64,000 nt of DNA, from the NCBI GenBank assembly GCA_938743325.2, contig OW568873.1:744001-808000 (forward strand). The letters run 5' to 3'. Position numbers and translations under genes: made by a program. The notes under the pieces were generated by a model. It had not been told where the DNA came from, did not search any database, and saw only the letters and a program-made list of their open reading frames with translations. Below, piece by piece: positions 29,240-37,568 of this stretch (position 1 is the stretch's first letter; each line of letters starts with the position of its first letter). The DNA is from Pycnococcus provasolii (Eukaryota; Chlorophyta; Pseudoscourfieldiophyceae; Pseudoscourfieldiales; Pycnococcaceae).

Positions 29240-30931
29240 ATGCCCGCACGCAATTCTCGAAGGACGCGCGCCGGCGCGTCGACGTCAGCCGCCGCAGCAA
29301 CCGCCAACGCGAATAATGACGCGAACAATCGTCCGCAGATGGTGGAGGATGCCGGCATCGAGCGAGTATCGTTGGCTTGCGGCGCTTTCCACACGGCTGC
29401 CTTGACGTCGGACGGCGCGGTGTACACCTGGGGAGGTGGTGAAGACGGCCAGCTCGGGCACGGTGGTGGTGAAGACGGTCAGCTTGGGCACGGCGACACG
29501 TCCGACCAGCACACGCCGAAGCGCGTCGAGGCGTTGGCGAGCACGAGCGTACGCGCGTTGGCTTGCGGCTACACGCACACTGCCGCGTTGACGTCGGACG
29601 GCGCCGTGTACACGTGGGGAAATAGTGAGGACGGCGAGCTTGGGCACGGCGACGATAGCAACCAGCACACGCCGAAGCGCGTCGAGGCGTTGGCGAGCGT
29701 GAGCGTACGCGCGTTGGCTTGCGGCTTCTCGCACACAGCCGCGTTGACGTCGGACGGCGCAGTGTACACCTGGGGAGATCGTAGGTGCGGAGAGCTCGGG
29801 CACGGCGACACGTCCGACCAACTCACGCCGAAGCGCGTCGAGGCGTTGGCGAGCGTGAGCGTACGCGCGTTGGCTTGCGGGCACAACCACACGGCTGCCT
29901 TGACGTCGGACGGCGCGGTGTACACCTGGGGAGGTGGGGGATACGGCCAGCTCGGGCACGGCGATGAGGACGACCAACACACGCCGAAGCGCGTCGAGGC
30001 GTTGGCGAGCGTGAGCGTACGCGCGTTGGCTTGCGGCGCTTTTCACACGGCCGCGGTGACGTCGGACGGCGCGGTGTACACGTGGGGAGAGGGTGAATAC
30101 GGCAAACTCGGGCACGGCGACACGTCCAACCAGCACACGCCGAAGCGCGTCGAGGCGTTGGCGAGCATGAGCGTACGCGCGTTGGCTTGCGGCTACACGC
30201 ACACTGCCGCATTGACGTCGGACGGCGCGGCGTACACGTGGGGACTTGGTGAAGACGGCCAGCTCGGGCACGGCGACACCGACGCGTCCGACCAGCACAC
30301 GCCGAAGCGCGTCGAGGCGTTGGCGAGCGTGAGCGTACGCGCGTTGGCTTGCGGCGACAACCACACAGCCGCGTTGACGTCGGACGGCGCGGTGTACACG
30401 TGGGGATATGGGAAATACAGCCAGCACGGCCACGGCAACACGTCCGACCAGCACACGCCGAAGCGCGTCGACGCCCTTCCTCCCGTTGCCATCGACGTAC
30501 ACAAAAGCAGTGCCATTCCGACGGTCGAATCGTTTCACATCGAAGATCGAAGCGACGAGGAACTCGGCCAGCTCGCACAATTCGCATCTCGCCTACGTGA
30601 CGCGGCGGACGCGGAGATCGATCGCCGCATTTGCGACGCCCTTGCTCATGAGCACGACGAGTACGTGTGCCCCATCACGCACACCGTCATGACGGATCCT
30701 GTGGTCGCCTCCGACGGTCACTCGTACGAGCGTTCTGCGATCGAGCGTTGGCTCGGTGACGGCAACACGCGTTCGCCTAAGACGAACGTTGCGCTTTCGA
30801 GCACGCACGTGTTTGCGAACCAGGCTTTGAGGAAGGGCATTCGGCACGCGATGGAAGCCGCGCGCGCATCCTTTCCTGATTCGGCGCAAGCGGCGCACGT
30901 GTCTGATAGTAAGAGGGCACGCACGTCTTAA
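29240..30931 (+). CDS. RCC1-repeat / U-box protein (probable E3 ligase)
   Basis: A 563-residue protein from the ATG at 29240; the frame is open upstream but overlaps STK19. After a basic Ala/Asn-rich head come seven RCC1-type repeats (each HTAALTSDGAVYTWG, G.LGHGD, HTPKRVEALA, VRALACG) that should close into a seven-blade propeller. The C-terminal ~75 residues are a U-box (YVCPITHTVMTDPVVASDGH, RSAIERWL). This fusion predicts a ubiquitin ligase whose propeller binds the substrate or a nucleotide/chromatin partner. The repeats are almost identical in DNA (separate entry). Blade 1 carries a duplicated GGGEDGQLGHG. Confidence 0.88.
   Translation: MPARNSRRTRAGASTSAAAATANANNDANNRPQMVEDAGIERVSLACGAFHTAALTSDGAVYTWGGGEDGQLGHGGGEDGQLGHGDTSDQHTPKRVEALASTSVRALACGYTHTAALTSDGAVYTWGNSEDGELGHGDDSNQHTPKRVEALASVSVRALACGFSHTAALTSDGAVYTWGDRRCGELGHGDTSDQLTPKRVEALASVSVRALACGHNHTAALTSDGAVYTWGGGGYGQLGHGDEDDQHTPKRVEALASVSVRALACGAFHTAAVTSDGAVYTWGEGEYGKLGHGDTSNQHTPKRVEALASMSVRALACGYTHTAALTSDGAAYTWGLGEDGQLGHGDTDASDQHTPKRVEALASVSVRALACGDNHTAALTSDGAVYTWGYGKYSQHGHGNTSDQHTPKRVDALPPVAIDVHKSSAIPTVESFHIEDRSDEELGQLAQFASRLRDAADAEIDRRICDALAHEHDEYVCPITHTVMTDPVVASDGHSYERSAIERWLGDGNTRSPKTNVALSSTHVFANQALRKGIRHAMEAARASFPDSAQAAHVSDSKRARTS
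29392..30475 (+). repeat. 156-bp coding tandem repeat, 7 copies
   Basis: The RCC1 repeats recur at a DNA period of 156 bp (52 codons). The first interval is longer because of a 33-bp internal duplication. Long blocks such as ACGCCGAAGCGCGTCGAGGC are the same from copy to copy, including synonymous sites. Variation is concentrated in the short segments around GHNH/GFSH and TWGxxxxG. Confidence 0.85.
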
Positions 30932-31118
30932 ACATTAACGTTCTTCTCTTATTTTTGTGAAAAACATTAATTATTAATTTATTATGATAAGTACTACTGT
31001 ACTTCAATGTTGTGTCCACCTTGTGTGTTTGCACTCACTCACGCACGCACGCACGATTCACTCACGAACGTCGAAGGGCACCCCCAAAAATAAGAGTTAA
31101 GAACAGGTGGTTTACATG

Positions 31119-31649
31119 TCAGAATCCGTCCTCGCTCTCGTCGTCGTCGTGGTCGTCGTGCATGTCCTCCTCGCCGTCGTCCTCGTCGCCGCTCTCGATG
31201 CCGTGAGGGCTGCCAATGCCGCGTCCGAAGTGCATGCCGGCGCCGTGCGCGGTTGTTGCGTTAGGCGAGTACGCACGCGCGCCGGCACCAGCTGTCGCGG
31301 GCGTCCCGCGCGCGCCAGGCGTTCCACCGCCACCCGCACCCGTCGCCGGTGTGCCATGCATCACGCCGAGCGATCCTCCGGGCGTGCGGTCCGCCGCGCC
31401 TGCTCCCGCCTGTCCGTTTCCTCCTCCGAGCGTGTGTGCGATGACGTACGAGCCGTGTAGCGTTCTTCTCATTGCGGATCGTTCGTGTGTTTGTAGCGCT
31501 TCGAGCTGCAGGAGTTGCGTTTCTTCATGGAGTCCAGCGGGTATTGCGAGAGACTGCCCCATCATATCGTCATCGAAGTCTGAGAAGGCGTAGGTGTGCG
31601 CTGAGGCAGCGACGCCGAACGGACACAAAACGGACGAGAGCGCGGACAT
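31119..31649 (-). CDS. Hypothetical small Gly/Ala-rich acidic-tail protein
   Basis: A 176-residue protein from the ATG at 31649, not recognised. The first ~75 residues look folded (FSDFDDDMMGQSLAIPA, LLQLEALQTHERSAMRR). Then comes a long Gly/Ala/Thr/Pro linker, and the end is very acidic (DEDDGEEDMHDDHDDDESED). GC-rich codon use and conserved spacing from the neighbours support a real gene. A 228-bp head-to-head spacer separates it from the HPP gene. Confidence 0.6.
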   Translation of the reverse strand: MSALSSVLCPFGVAASAHTYAFSDFDDDMMGQSLAIPAGLHEETQLLQLEALQTHERSAMRRTLHGSYVIAHTLGGGNGQAGAGAADRTPGGSLGVMHGTPATGAGGGGTPGARGTPATAGAGARAYSPNATTAHGAGMHFGRGIGSPHGIESGDEDDGEEDMHDDHDDDESEDGF

Positions 31650-31738
31650 AGGATGAAAATAAGGTTCGTCAATAATGTTGACCTACTAGGAAGTCCTGTC
31701 GAGGAAAACCAGTGCGGGTCAAACTCAAAACCCACGAG

Positions 31739-31778
31739 CCCTAAAGGTAGCCCTAACTGAAAACCCTAACCAGGTAAC
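31739..31778. promoter_or_regulatory. Telo-box-like CCCTAA motifs upstream of the HPP gene
   Basis: Several CCCTAA words (GCCCTAAAGG, GCCCTAACTG, AACCCTAACC) cluster about 100-140 bases before the ATG at 31878, in sense orientation. This resembles plant telo-boxes (AAACCCTAA). Confidence 0.5.
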
Positions 31779-31877
31779 CCCCTCCCCTCTGTGCCAGCTT
31801 ACATGTATTTCGCCCGGGCTTGTCACTTGAGTTCAGGCCACCACCTCAGCATCTTCATCTTCATCTTCATCAGAACC

Positions 31878-32852
31878 ATGGCGTGGCCTTGCATGGTTCC
31901 CTCAACGTCTCCTCGTCCGTTTTGCTTGCGCCAATCTCAACCTCAATCTCAATCTCAGTCTCTTGCTTTTATGAGAAGGTGTCCTTCCTTGAGGCCAGCG
32001 GTGGCCGCGGAGGTACCTATAGCGCGGTATTGCGGGGTTGAGCGCCTTGGCCTTAACGCCTTGCCTCGCCCGTCTCGTCGCGCTCTGAGAGGTTCGCGTC
32101 CTCTCCGCTCCACAGACGCAGGATTGGGTGCGGCGCTATCACCCTCGGGGGCGGATAAGAACTCCAACGACGGAGAGCAGGAGGAGAAGTACAGCAAGTG
32201 GATTCGAACGCCTGTCGCTCGCAGCGGACGGACTCTTGAAGAAGACGAAGGAAACTCAAACAAAGAAGCCACCTTTCTGGGAAAAAATACCTTTGGGGAT
32301 ATCACACGCCGCGTTCTGGATGCGAAGGCGCGCGTGTCGACGTTCGCCGACAAAGCGAGCGGCGAAGACGGGACAGGAGTCGGCACACTCAGCGACGCCG
32401 TATGGGGAGGGCTGTGCGCAGGACTCGCGATGGCGGTCATCGGACTGATGGACGTGCACATCAAAACCGCGTACGGCCTGCCATTTATCCTCGGAAGTTT
32501 CGGAACCATCGGCGTGCTGCTCTTCGCCACACCTCAAGCACCCGTCGTGAAGCTGTGGAACATATGCATGGGACACGCCATAGCCGCTGGCGTGATCGTG
32601 GCTGCCACGAAGGTGCTCACGCTCCAAACAGTCTACTTGCGTAGCATTGCGTACGGAATCACCGTCACGCTCATGCTTCTCGGTGGCGCCGTGCACCCGC
32701 CAGGCGGCGCGCTCGTGCTCATCTTCCTAGAAAATGTCAAGTGCCAAGCGCTGGGATGGGGATATATTCTGTATCCAGGACTTACCGGCGCACTCATCCT
32801 GTACGCGGCATCGAGGCTGTGCGTCTTGTTGCGCAACAACATCGTCTTTTGA
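31878..32852 (+). CDS. HPP-family membrane protein, likely plastid nitrite transporter
   Basis: A 324-residue protein. The ATG at 31878 sits in CCATGG, and the leader is Ser/Arg/Pro-rich without acids (MAWPCMVPSTSPRPF), like a chloroplast transit peptide. From about residue 175 there are four or five hydrophobic spans (AVWGGLCAGLAMAVIGLMDV, FGTIGVLLFATP, MGHAIAAGVIVAATKV, ITVTLMLLGGAVHPPGGALV) including the family-naming HPP at about 272. Plant and cyanobacterial HPP proteins (NITR2/NrtX class) move nitrite across the plastid envelope or plasma membrane, which would link this gene to nitrite reduction and GS. The substrate is inferred from the family. Confidence 0.85.
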   Translation: MAWPCMVPSTSPRPFCLRQSQPQSQSQSLAFMRRCPSLRPAVAAEVPIARYCGVERLGLNALPRPSRRALRGSRPLRSTDAGLGAALSPSGADKNSNDGEQEEKYSKWIRTPVARSGRTLEEDEGNSNKEATFLGKNTFGDITRRVLDAKARVSTFADKASGEDGTGVGTLSDAVWGGLCAGLAMAVIGLMDVHIKTAYGLPFILGSFGTIGVLLFATPQAPVVKLWNICMGHAIAAGVIVAATKVLTLQTVYLRSIAYGITVTLMLLGGAVHPPGGALVLIFLENVKCQALGWGYILYPGLTGALILYAASRLCVLLRNNIVF

Positions 32853-33042
32853 CTTAATAAGGTTAAAAATAAATTTTATACGAAAAAAAAAACATTGATG
32901 AAGAATCGATGTTCAATTTTTACTGAATTATCTTTTCAATGGCGTGTCCGATTTACGTTCCCCTTTCCGTGTCGCAACAAATCAATGGTGGAATCGCCCC
33001 CAAAAGGCGATCGTCGTCCTTCCGTCGGTCGGAAAGGAATGT

Positions 33043-34488
33043 TTATTCCGCCGATTCTGGTGTTGGTGCGGGCGGCGGCGGCGGCGGCGGCGGTGGCGGA
33101 GGCGGAGGAGCTGGAGTGGACTTTGGCGAGCTGTTGCCACCGACGAGGAATGCACCCGCACCCCCGAGCAGCGCAATCGCGACGGGAATCAGCGCGCGGC
33201 GTCCCGAGCCACCTCCCTTGAGCTTCGACAGCACGGACTTCGCCTCAACGAGCTCCTCCTTCGCCTTTTTCAGGTTCGCCTCCTTCTGCGCCTTGACGAA
33301 GGGAATGCTCATGAAAATGCCTGAACCAGTGAGATCTTTCTCGAGGCGAGCCACCTTCGACTCGCATGCAGCCACGAGCTTCGTCGCCTGCTCAATCTGC
33401 TGCTCCTTGGTTCCCGTGAGCGGCTTCTGCTGAGGAACCATGAAGCGCACGGTGGACTCGCCGCCCGGCGTGGCTGCCGCAGCCTTCTTCACCGGCTGCT
33501 TCTTCACCGCCGGCGCTTTTCGCGTGCCATTCGACGGGTTCACCTTCACCACCTTCTTCGCCGGCGGAGGTGCCTTTGCCTTGGCTGGCGCAGACTTGGT
33601 CAGCGACGGCATGCTTAGGCTTGGCAAGCCGAGCGCCGGCGCCTTGGCCTTCGCTGGCGCAGCCTTCTTCACGGGCTGCACCTTCTTCGGCACAGGCTTA
33701 GGTGCCGGTGCCTTCTTCGCGGGCTTCGGCTTCGGCGCTTCCGGCTCCGGCGCGAGCTTCTTCTGACTCCACGAGGCTTCCGGCGCCTTCCACGCCGGCT
33801 CGGGCATCACCACCGGAACGTACGGCTTTGGCGGCGGTGGGCGCGGCGTGTTGTCGACGGGCTTCGCAGGGCGACGCACCACGGCGGGGGCTGAAGGCTT
33901 CTTAGCAGCGGCGGCGCCGCTATCCCTCTTGAACCTGTTGAAAAATCCTCCAAGGTTGAATCCTCCTCCCGACTCTTCCTTCTTTGGCGCAGGCGGCGTC
34001 GGCTTCGGCTTGGGAGCAGCAGGAGCGGCAGCTGGCTTGGGTGCAGGCGGCGCCTTTGGCTTGGGAGGAGCAGCGGCAGCAGCCGCCGCCGGCTTGGGCT
34101 TCGGCTTTGGCGCATCTTTCGTGCGTTCCTTGTAGTTTGCGATCCACGCGCGCACATCCTCACGGCGCTGCTCCGCCGAAGGTTCCGCGGCGGCAGCGGC
34201 GGCAGGTGCTGCCGCTTCCGGCGCGTCGTCTCTCGCCGCACCCTTTTCCTTCCAGTTTTCGATCCACTGCTGCGCATCTTTTTTGTTCTCTTCCCACGGC
34301 GCGGATCCGGTGGCTGTGTTTGCGATGACAGCGCCGGACGCGTCCTTGACTTGCTGCGCCGATGCGCGGAAGTGACGACGACGACGCACAGATGATGCGC
34401 ACGGTGCGCGGGGAGGGCGAGAGGTCGTCGCCAGCATCATCGTATCTGTAGAGGAGTACTGAACTGCACTGATGGGGAGGGAAGTCAT
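33043..34488 (-). CDS. Pro/Ala/Lys-rich protein with C-terminal membrane anchor, probably plastid
   Basis: A 481-residue protein from the ATG at 34488. The leader (residues 1-42) is Ser/Arg/Ala-rich and ends VRRRRHFRASAQ, like a transit peptide with its cleavage site. Two related helical modules follow (DAQQWIENWKEKG and DVRAWIANYKERT). Then come long PAPK/PKPKP spacers, a FNLGGFFNRFKRD motif, and a coiled coil (about 365-430). One membrane span (ALIPVAIALLGGAGAFLVGG) and a polyproline tail end it. The layout suggests a thylakoid or envelope tether with a flexible Pro/Lys stalk. No family is recognised. Confidence 0.75.
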   Translation of the reverse strand: MTSLPISAVQYSSTDTMMLATTSRPPRAPCASSVRRRRHFRASAQQVKDASGAVIANTATGSAPWEENKKDAQQWIENWKEKGAARDDAPEAAAPAAAAAAEPSAEQRREDVRAWIANYKERTKDAPKPKPKPAAAAAAAPPKPKAPPAPKPAAAPAAPKPKPTPPAPKKEESGGGFNLGGFFNRFKRDSGAAAAKKPSAPAVVRRPAKPVDNTPRPPPPKPYVPVVMPEPAWKAPEASWSQKKLAPEPEAPKPKPAKKAPAPKPVPKKVQPVKKAAPAKAKAPALGLPSLSMPSLTKSAPAKAKAPPPAKKVVKVNPSNGTRKAPAVKKQPVKKAAAATPGGESTVRFMVPQQKPLTGTKEQQIEQATKLVAACESKVARLEKDLTGSGIFMSIPFVKAQKEANLKKAKEELVEAKSVLSKLKGGGSGRRALIPVAIALLGGAGAFLVGGNSSPKSTPAPPPPPPPPPPPPPAPTPESAE

Positions 34489-34761
34489 CGGGAGAAGAGC
34501 GGTCGGGAAGGGAAGGGAAAGAGCGGTCGACCGGTCGGGGAAAGGCTAGGAAGTACAAGGATCAGCAATATCCCCTATGATTGCCTTTGCGATGCAATCT
34601 CCTGGTCCACAATGGCCCATCATGGCACATTGGCACATGGCCCCTCTCCCGGCAACCAATTAGTCAAGCAATCGGCTCTCCCCGACCGACACAACGACGA
34701 CCTTACCTTAAAATGATTTGGGGGAACCGCCCTTGCCTTGGGTGGAATTTGGTACTACGGT

Positions 34762-34860
34762 TACAGTTGAAATCAGTCAGTTCCGCCTTCTTCTATTCCT
34801 ATTCCTTATTCCTATTCCCCTCAAAAGCCCTTTCCTGAAAGCCTGAACCCTTCAAATGGG
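34762..34860 (+). repeat. Left 99-bp arm of inverted repeat
   Basis: It runs from TACAGTTGAAATCAGTCAG to CTGAACCCTTCAAATGGG and is the reverse complement of 36997-37095. The first 27 and last ~55 bases match almost perfectly; the middle ~17 differ. Confidence 0.85.
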
Positions 34861-35080
34861 ACCGATTCCTATGTTCTTAAAATTACCACCAAATCAGGTT
34901 GGCAAACAGGCTCATGCCTTTGTAGTTAAAGAAGCAGAGTGGCGCCTCTCACTCAGGCTCCTCTCTCTCTTTCTCCTCTCTCCCTTTCTCCCAGCCCTGC
35001 TTCTACCCCACTCTACCCCGCCCTCTGTCGAACGAAGCAGGTCAACCCTGCTTCACATTCTCGTGTCCCAAGCTCAATCA

Positions 35081-35791
35081 ATGGCGCGAACGAAGGACAA
35101 CCCCAAAAAAGACGAGAGAGAAGTGGAGATGAAGACGCGCGCGGAGCTCATCGAGGAACTCTCCAATCTTGGCTGTACGGAGAACCATTCGAAGACCAAA
35201 AAAGACGACCTTGTGAGGTTGGTTCGTCGAGCTTATGAGAAGGAGGAGGAGGAGGAGGAGCAGGAGGTGCACGAGGAAGTGGCGCAACCTGTGGGCTCTC
35301 CTTCTGAAGAAAACCTTGCACGCATTTTCCCTGCTCGCACCAACAGTGATGACGGCGAATCGGACGAGGAGAACGACGAACACGTCACCGACGCTACACT
35401 TACCGTGGGTTTTACCTTCCAGCCAGCACACCATCATCGTACGTCAAGTGGTAAAGGGCGGGTGCCTTTCTACACAGACAAGATTGAAATCAGCAAAGAC
35501 GACTTGCGCAACCACAACTGGAACTACTTGCTCATCCAACGCGTCCGACAGAAAATACCAGAGCACCTCAACACGTCCGCATACGCCGTTTTGGAGACGG
35601 TTACGCCAACAGCACGCGCACGTGGAGGCAAGGTCGCTTCAGAAGAGTGGGAGGCGATCGTCCCCGTCGCGAAGGTGCCACACCTGACGCACGTGGATCG
35701 CACATTGCTGGAGGCGAAATTCAAGGCGTATGATTACGTCTTCTTGATGCCGTCACACCGATCGGTGCTTTTGACCGGCCTTTTGACTTAA
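35081..35791 (+). CDS. SAP-motif protein within the retroelement remnant
   Basis: A 236-residue frame from the ATG at 35081. Residues about 19-52 fit a SAP (DNA-binding) motif (RAELIEELSNLGCTEN, then KDDLVRLVRRAY). An acidic run follows, then a folded-looking region (DKIEISKDDLRNHNWNYLL). It could be the gag-side product of the element or a captured host sequence. There is no zinc knuckle. Confidence 0.4.
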   Translation: MARTKDNPKKDEREVEMKTRAELIEELSNLGCTENHSKTKKDDLVRLVRRAYEKEEEEEEQEVHEEVAQPVGSPSEENLARIFPARTNSDDGESDEENDEHVTDATLTVGFTFQPAHHHRTSSGKGRVPFYTDKIEISKDDLRNHNWNYLLIQRVRQKIPEHLNTSAYAVLETVTPTARARGGKVASEEWEAIVPVAKVPHLTHVDRTLLEAKFKAYDYVFLMPSHRSVLLTGLLT

Positions 35792-35840
35792 GGTTGTCCA
35801 CACTTACCATACTTAACCACAACACCATCAACCTACGCGT

Positions 35841-36425
35841 ATGGACCCGTACAACGCTACATTGCTTACGTACACAGATGCGAGTTACGCAAGTGACCCG
35901 TCCACTGGAAGGAGCATCAGCGGACAAATAGTCACTGTGGATAACACGGTTCTCGACTGGACGTCGAAACATCAACCTTACGTGACCCTCAGCTCGGGCG
36001 ACTCGGAAACGGTCGCCGCGGCCTCTGCCGCAACTCAAGCTGAATACTGGTCACAGCTCTTCGAACATGCATTTGGATCTCGGCCGAAATCTCTCATAGC
36101 CACAGACAGTACGACTGCACGCAACCTGCTAACCAACCCAATGCACACAACAGTGATGAAACACATTCGGACCAAGATGCTGTATGTTCGTGAGCTCATT
36201 GGCGCACACCGCCACCAGTTATTCCACATTCCGGGCAAGGACAACCCGGCGGATATGATGACAAAACCTTTGGACGGCCGTACCATTCGACACCTTAAGC
36301 GACCGTTACGGTCGTGGGGTGGTGAGGTTGCTCGCGAGGACGCTAACACTGCCAAGCGAAACAGCACGACCTCAACGCTCGCGCCGACTCCAAAGCGTTT
36401 TCGGACCGCCAATGGCGGCCATTGA
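35841..36425 (+). mobile_element. Copia-type RNase H domain (fossil)
   Basis: The frame encodes the C-terminal copia pol RNase H: YTDASYASDPSTGRSISG, WTSKHQPYVTLSSGDSE, ATDSTTARNLL, and KDNPADMMTKPLDG at the end. The order and spacing are those of Ty1/copia elements. It is part of the broken element described above. Confidence 0.9.
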
Positions 36426-36650
36426 CCTCGGCAGTTGGTGCTGCCAAATTTTGTTTTTGACCTCAGCAGTCGGAGCTGCTGATTTATCTTTTTGACCATG
36501 GCAGTCGGAGCCGCCATGTTTTCTTTTTGAATTCAGCAGTAGGAGCTGCTGTTTTATCTTTTTGGCCATGGCAGTCGGAGCTGCCGTGCCTTTCTTTTGA
36601 ATAGTCAGACGGTCGGAGCCGTTCTGTACTTCTCGCAGTTGGTGCTGCAA
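36424..36650 (+). repeat. 35-bp tandem array of small hairpins, about 7 units
   Basis: Starting at the end of the RNase H frame, a unit of about 35 bp repeats: a short palindrome (GGCAGTTGGTGCTGCC, CAGCAGTCGGAGCTGCTG, TGGCAGTCGGAGCCGCCA) followed by a T-rich spacer (TTTTGTTTTTGA). The stem bases change from unit to unit in a paired way (GGCAG/CTGCC versus AGCAG/CTGCT) while the loop core stays TCGGAG or TTGGTG, so the hairpin is preserved. Confidence 0.8.
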
Positions 36651-36996
36651 TGAGGAACGAAATTTTGTTGGCAGTTTAACAGTGCACGCACGCCTTCGCA
36701 CCACGGGGTGGTGTGTGGTGCAAACCCCCAGTTGGGGACTTGGGGCGTGGCGCCAAGGCGGTGCAAACCCCTACTGGGGTCATGACGTGGAAGGGCATGA
36801 CGTGGAGGGAGATTTAGTTAGATCCCCTAGTCCTTGTCACCCCCCTTTTTCCCCTTCCCCGGGACCGGGACCTTTTCCCCTTAACTGTAACTGCCATTCC
36901 AACCGTTCACTACACCTTAAGTCAACCTTGCCGTCACACGGGGGGGAGGGGAGAAGAAGAGTAACTCGGAGTGAAGAGAAGGCAAAAGCCCTAAAC

Positions 36997-37095
36997 CCCA
37001 TTTGAAGGGTTCAGGCTTTCAGGAAAGGGCTTTTGAGGGGAATAGGAATAAGAAAGGCATTTGAGATTAGGCGGAACTGACTGATTTCAACTGTA
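36997..37095 (-). repeat. Right 99-bp arm of inverted repeat
   Basis: CCCATTTGAAGGGTTCAGG through CTGATTTCAACTGTA, the reverse complement of 34762-34860. Confidence 0.85.
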
Positions 37096-37155
37096 TAGGT
37101 CGCTGGGTTGCAAGCACACAAGGACTTCCCAACCCAACCCAACACCCCGTCCTTC

Positions 37156-37231
37156 CTAACCCTAACCCTAACTAACCCTAACCCTAACCCTAACCCTAAC
37201 CCTAACTAACCCTAATCCTAACCCTAACCCT
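37156..37231. repeat. Interstitial (CCCTAA)n array
   Basis: About 75 bases of CCCTAA units with three slips (two CTAACTAACCC, one CCTAATCC). It lies about 340 bases upstream of the ATG at 37569 and just outside the right arm of the inverted repeat. The rest of 37096-37568 shows no gene; GC-rich promoter-like sequence precedes the ATG. Confidence 0.9.
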
Positions 37232-37568
37232 GCTCCCACCTGCTCTGACATCTATCTGCTTCTGACAATCTGCCTTCCCGGGACCCAACATTCGGAAAAG
37301 CCCGTTCGGAAAAGGAAAGGGGAAGGAAAAGGAGCGTTCCATTTGTCGAATACAGGAAGTACTTTTTAGTTTTTACTGTACCGTTTCCCTCCCATCTCAA
37401 TGACTCAATTCATTCAGGGCGACTTTTTGTGGGCCCCAGCCAGAGTGCCCCAGCCCCTGGTCCTAGGTGGGCACGGGACGTCCCCTCCCCCCTCCCACCT
37501 CCCAGGGGACCTCCCAGGGGCCCCCGACGCGCCTCTGGTTCTTCCCTCCCTGCTCGAATTATTTGAAA

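Larger units (their letters stand above)
34762..37095. mobile_element. Broken Ty1/copia-type retroelement remnant between 99-bp inverted repeats
   Basis: A 2.3-kb block bounded by inverted repeats (34762-34860 and 36997-37095). Inside are a SAP-motif frame, a copia RNase H region and a 35-bp hairpin array. Most of pol (protease, integrase, main RT) is not recognisable, so the copy is broken and not autonomous. No clear direct LTR pair was found. The outer inverted repeats are unusual for copia and may belong to another element into which this one was placed or captured. The repeat arms still match closely apart from one ~20-bp block, so the structure is not very old. Confidence 0.65.

Noticed and set aside
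29285-30580. 431-residue antisense frame opposite the RCC1 repeats
   Set aside because: It is the shadow of a GC-rich tandem repeat on the other strand; its translation only mirrors the repeat.
37156-37231. Chromosome end
   Set aside because: The array is short, imperfect and followed by normal genes on both sides, so it is interstitial.
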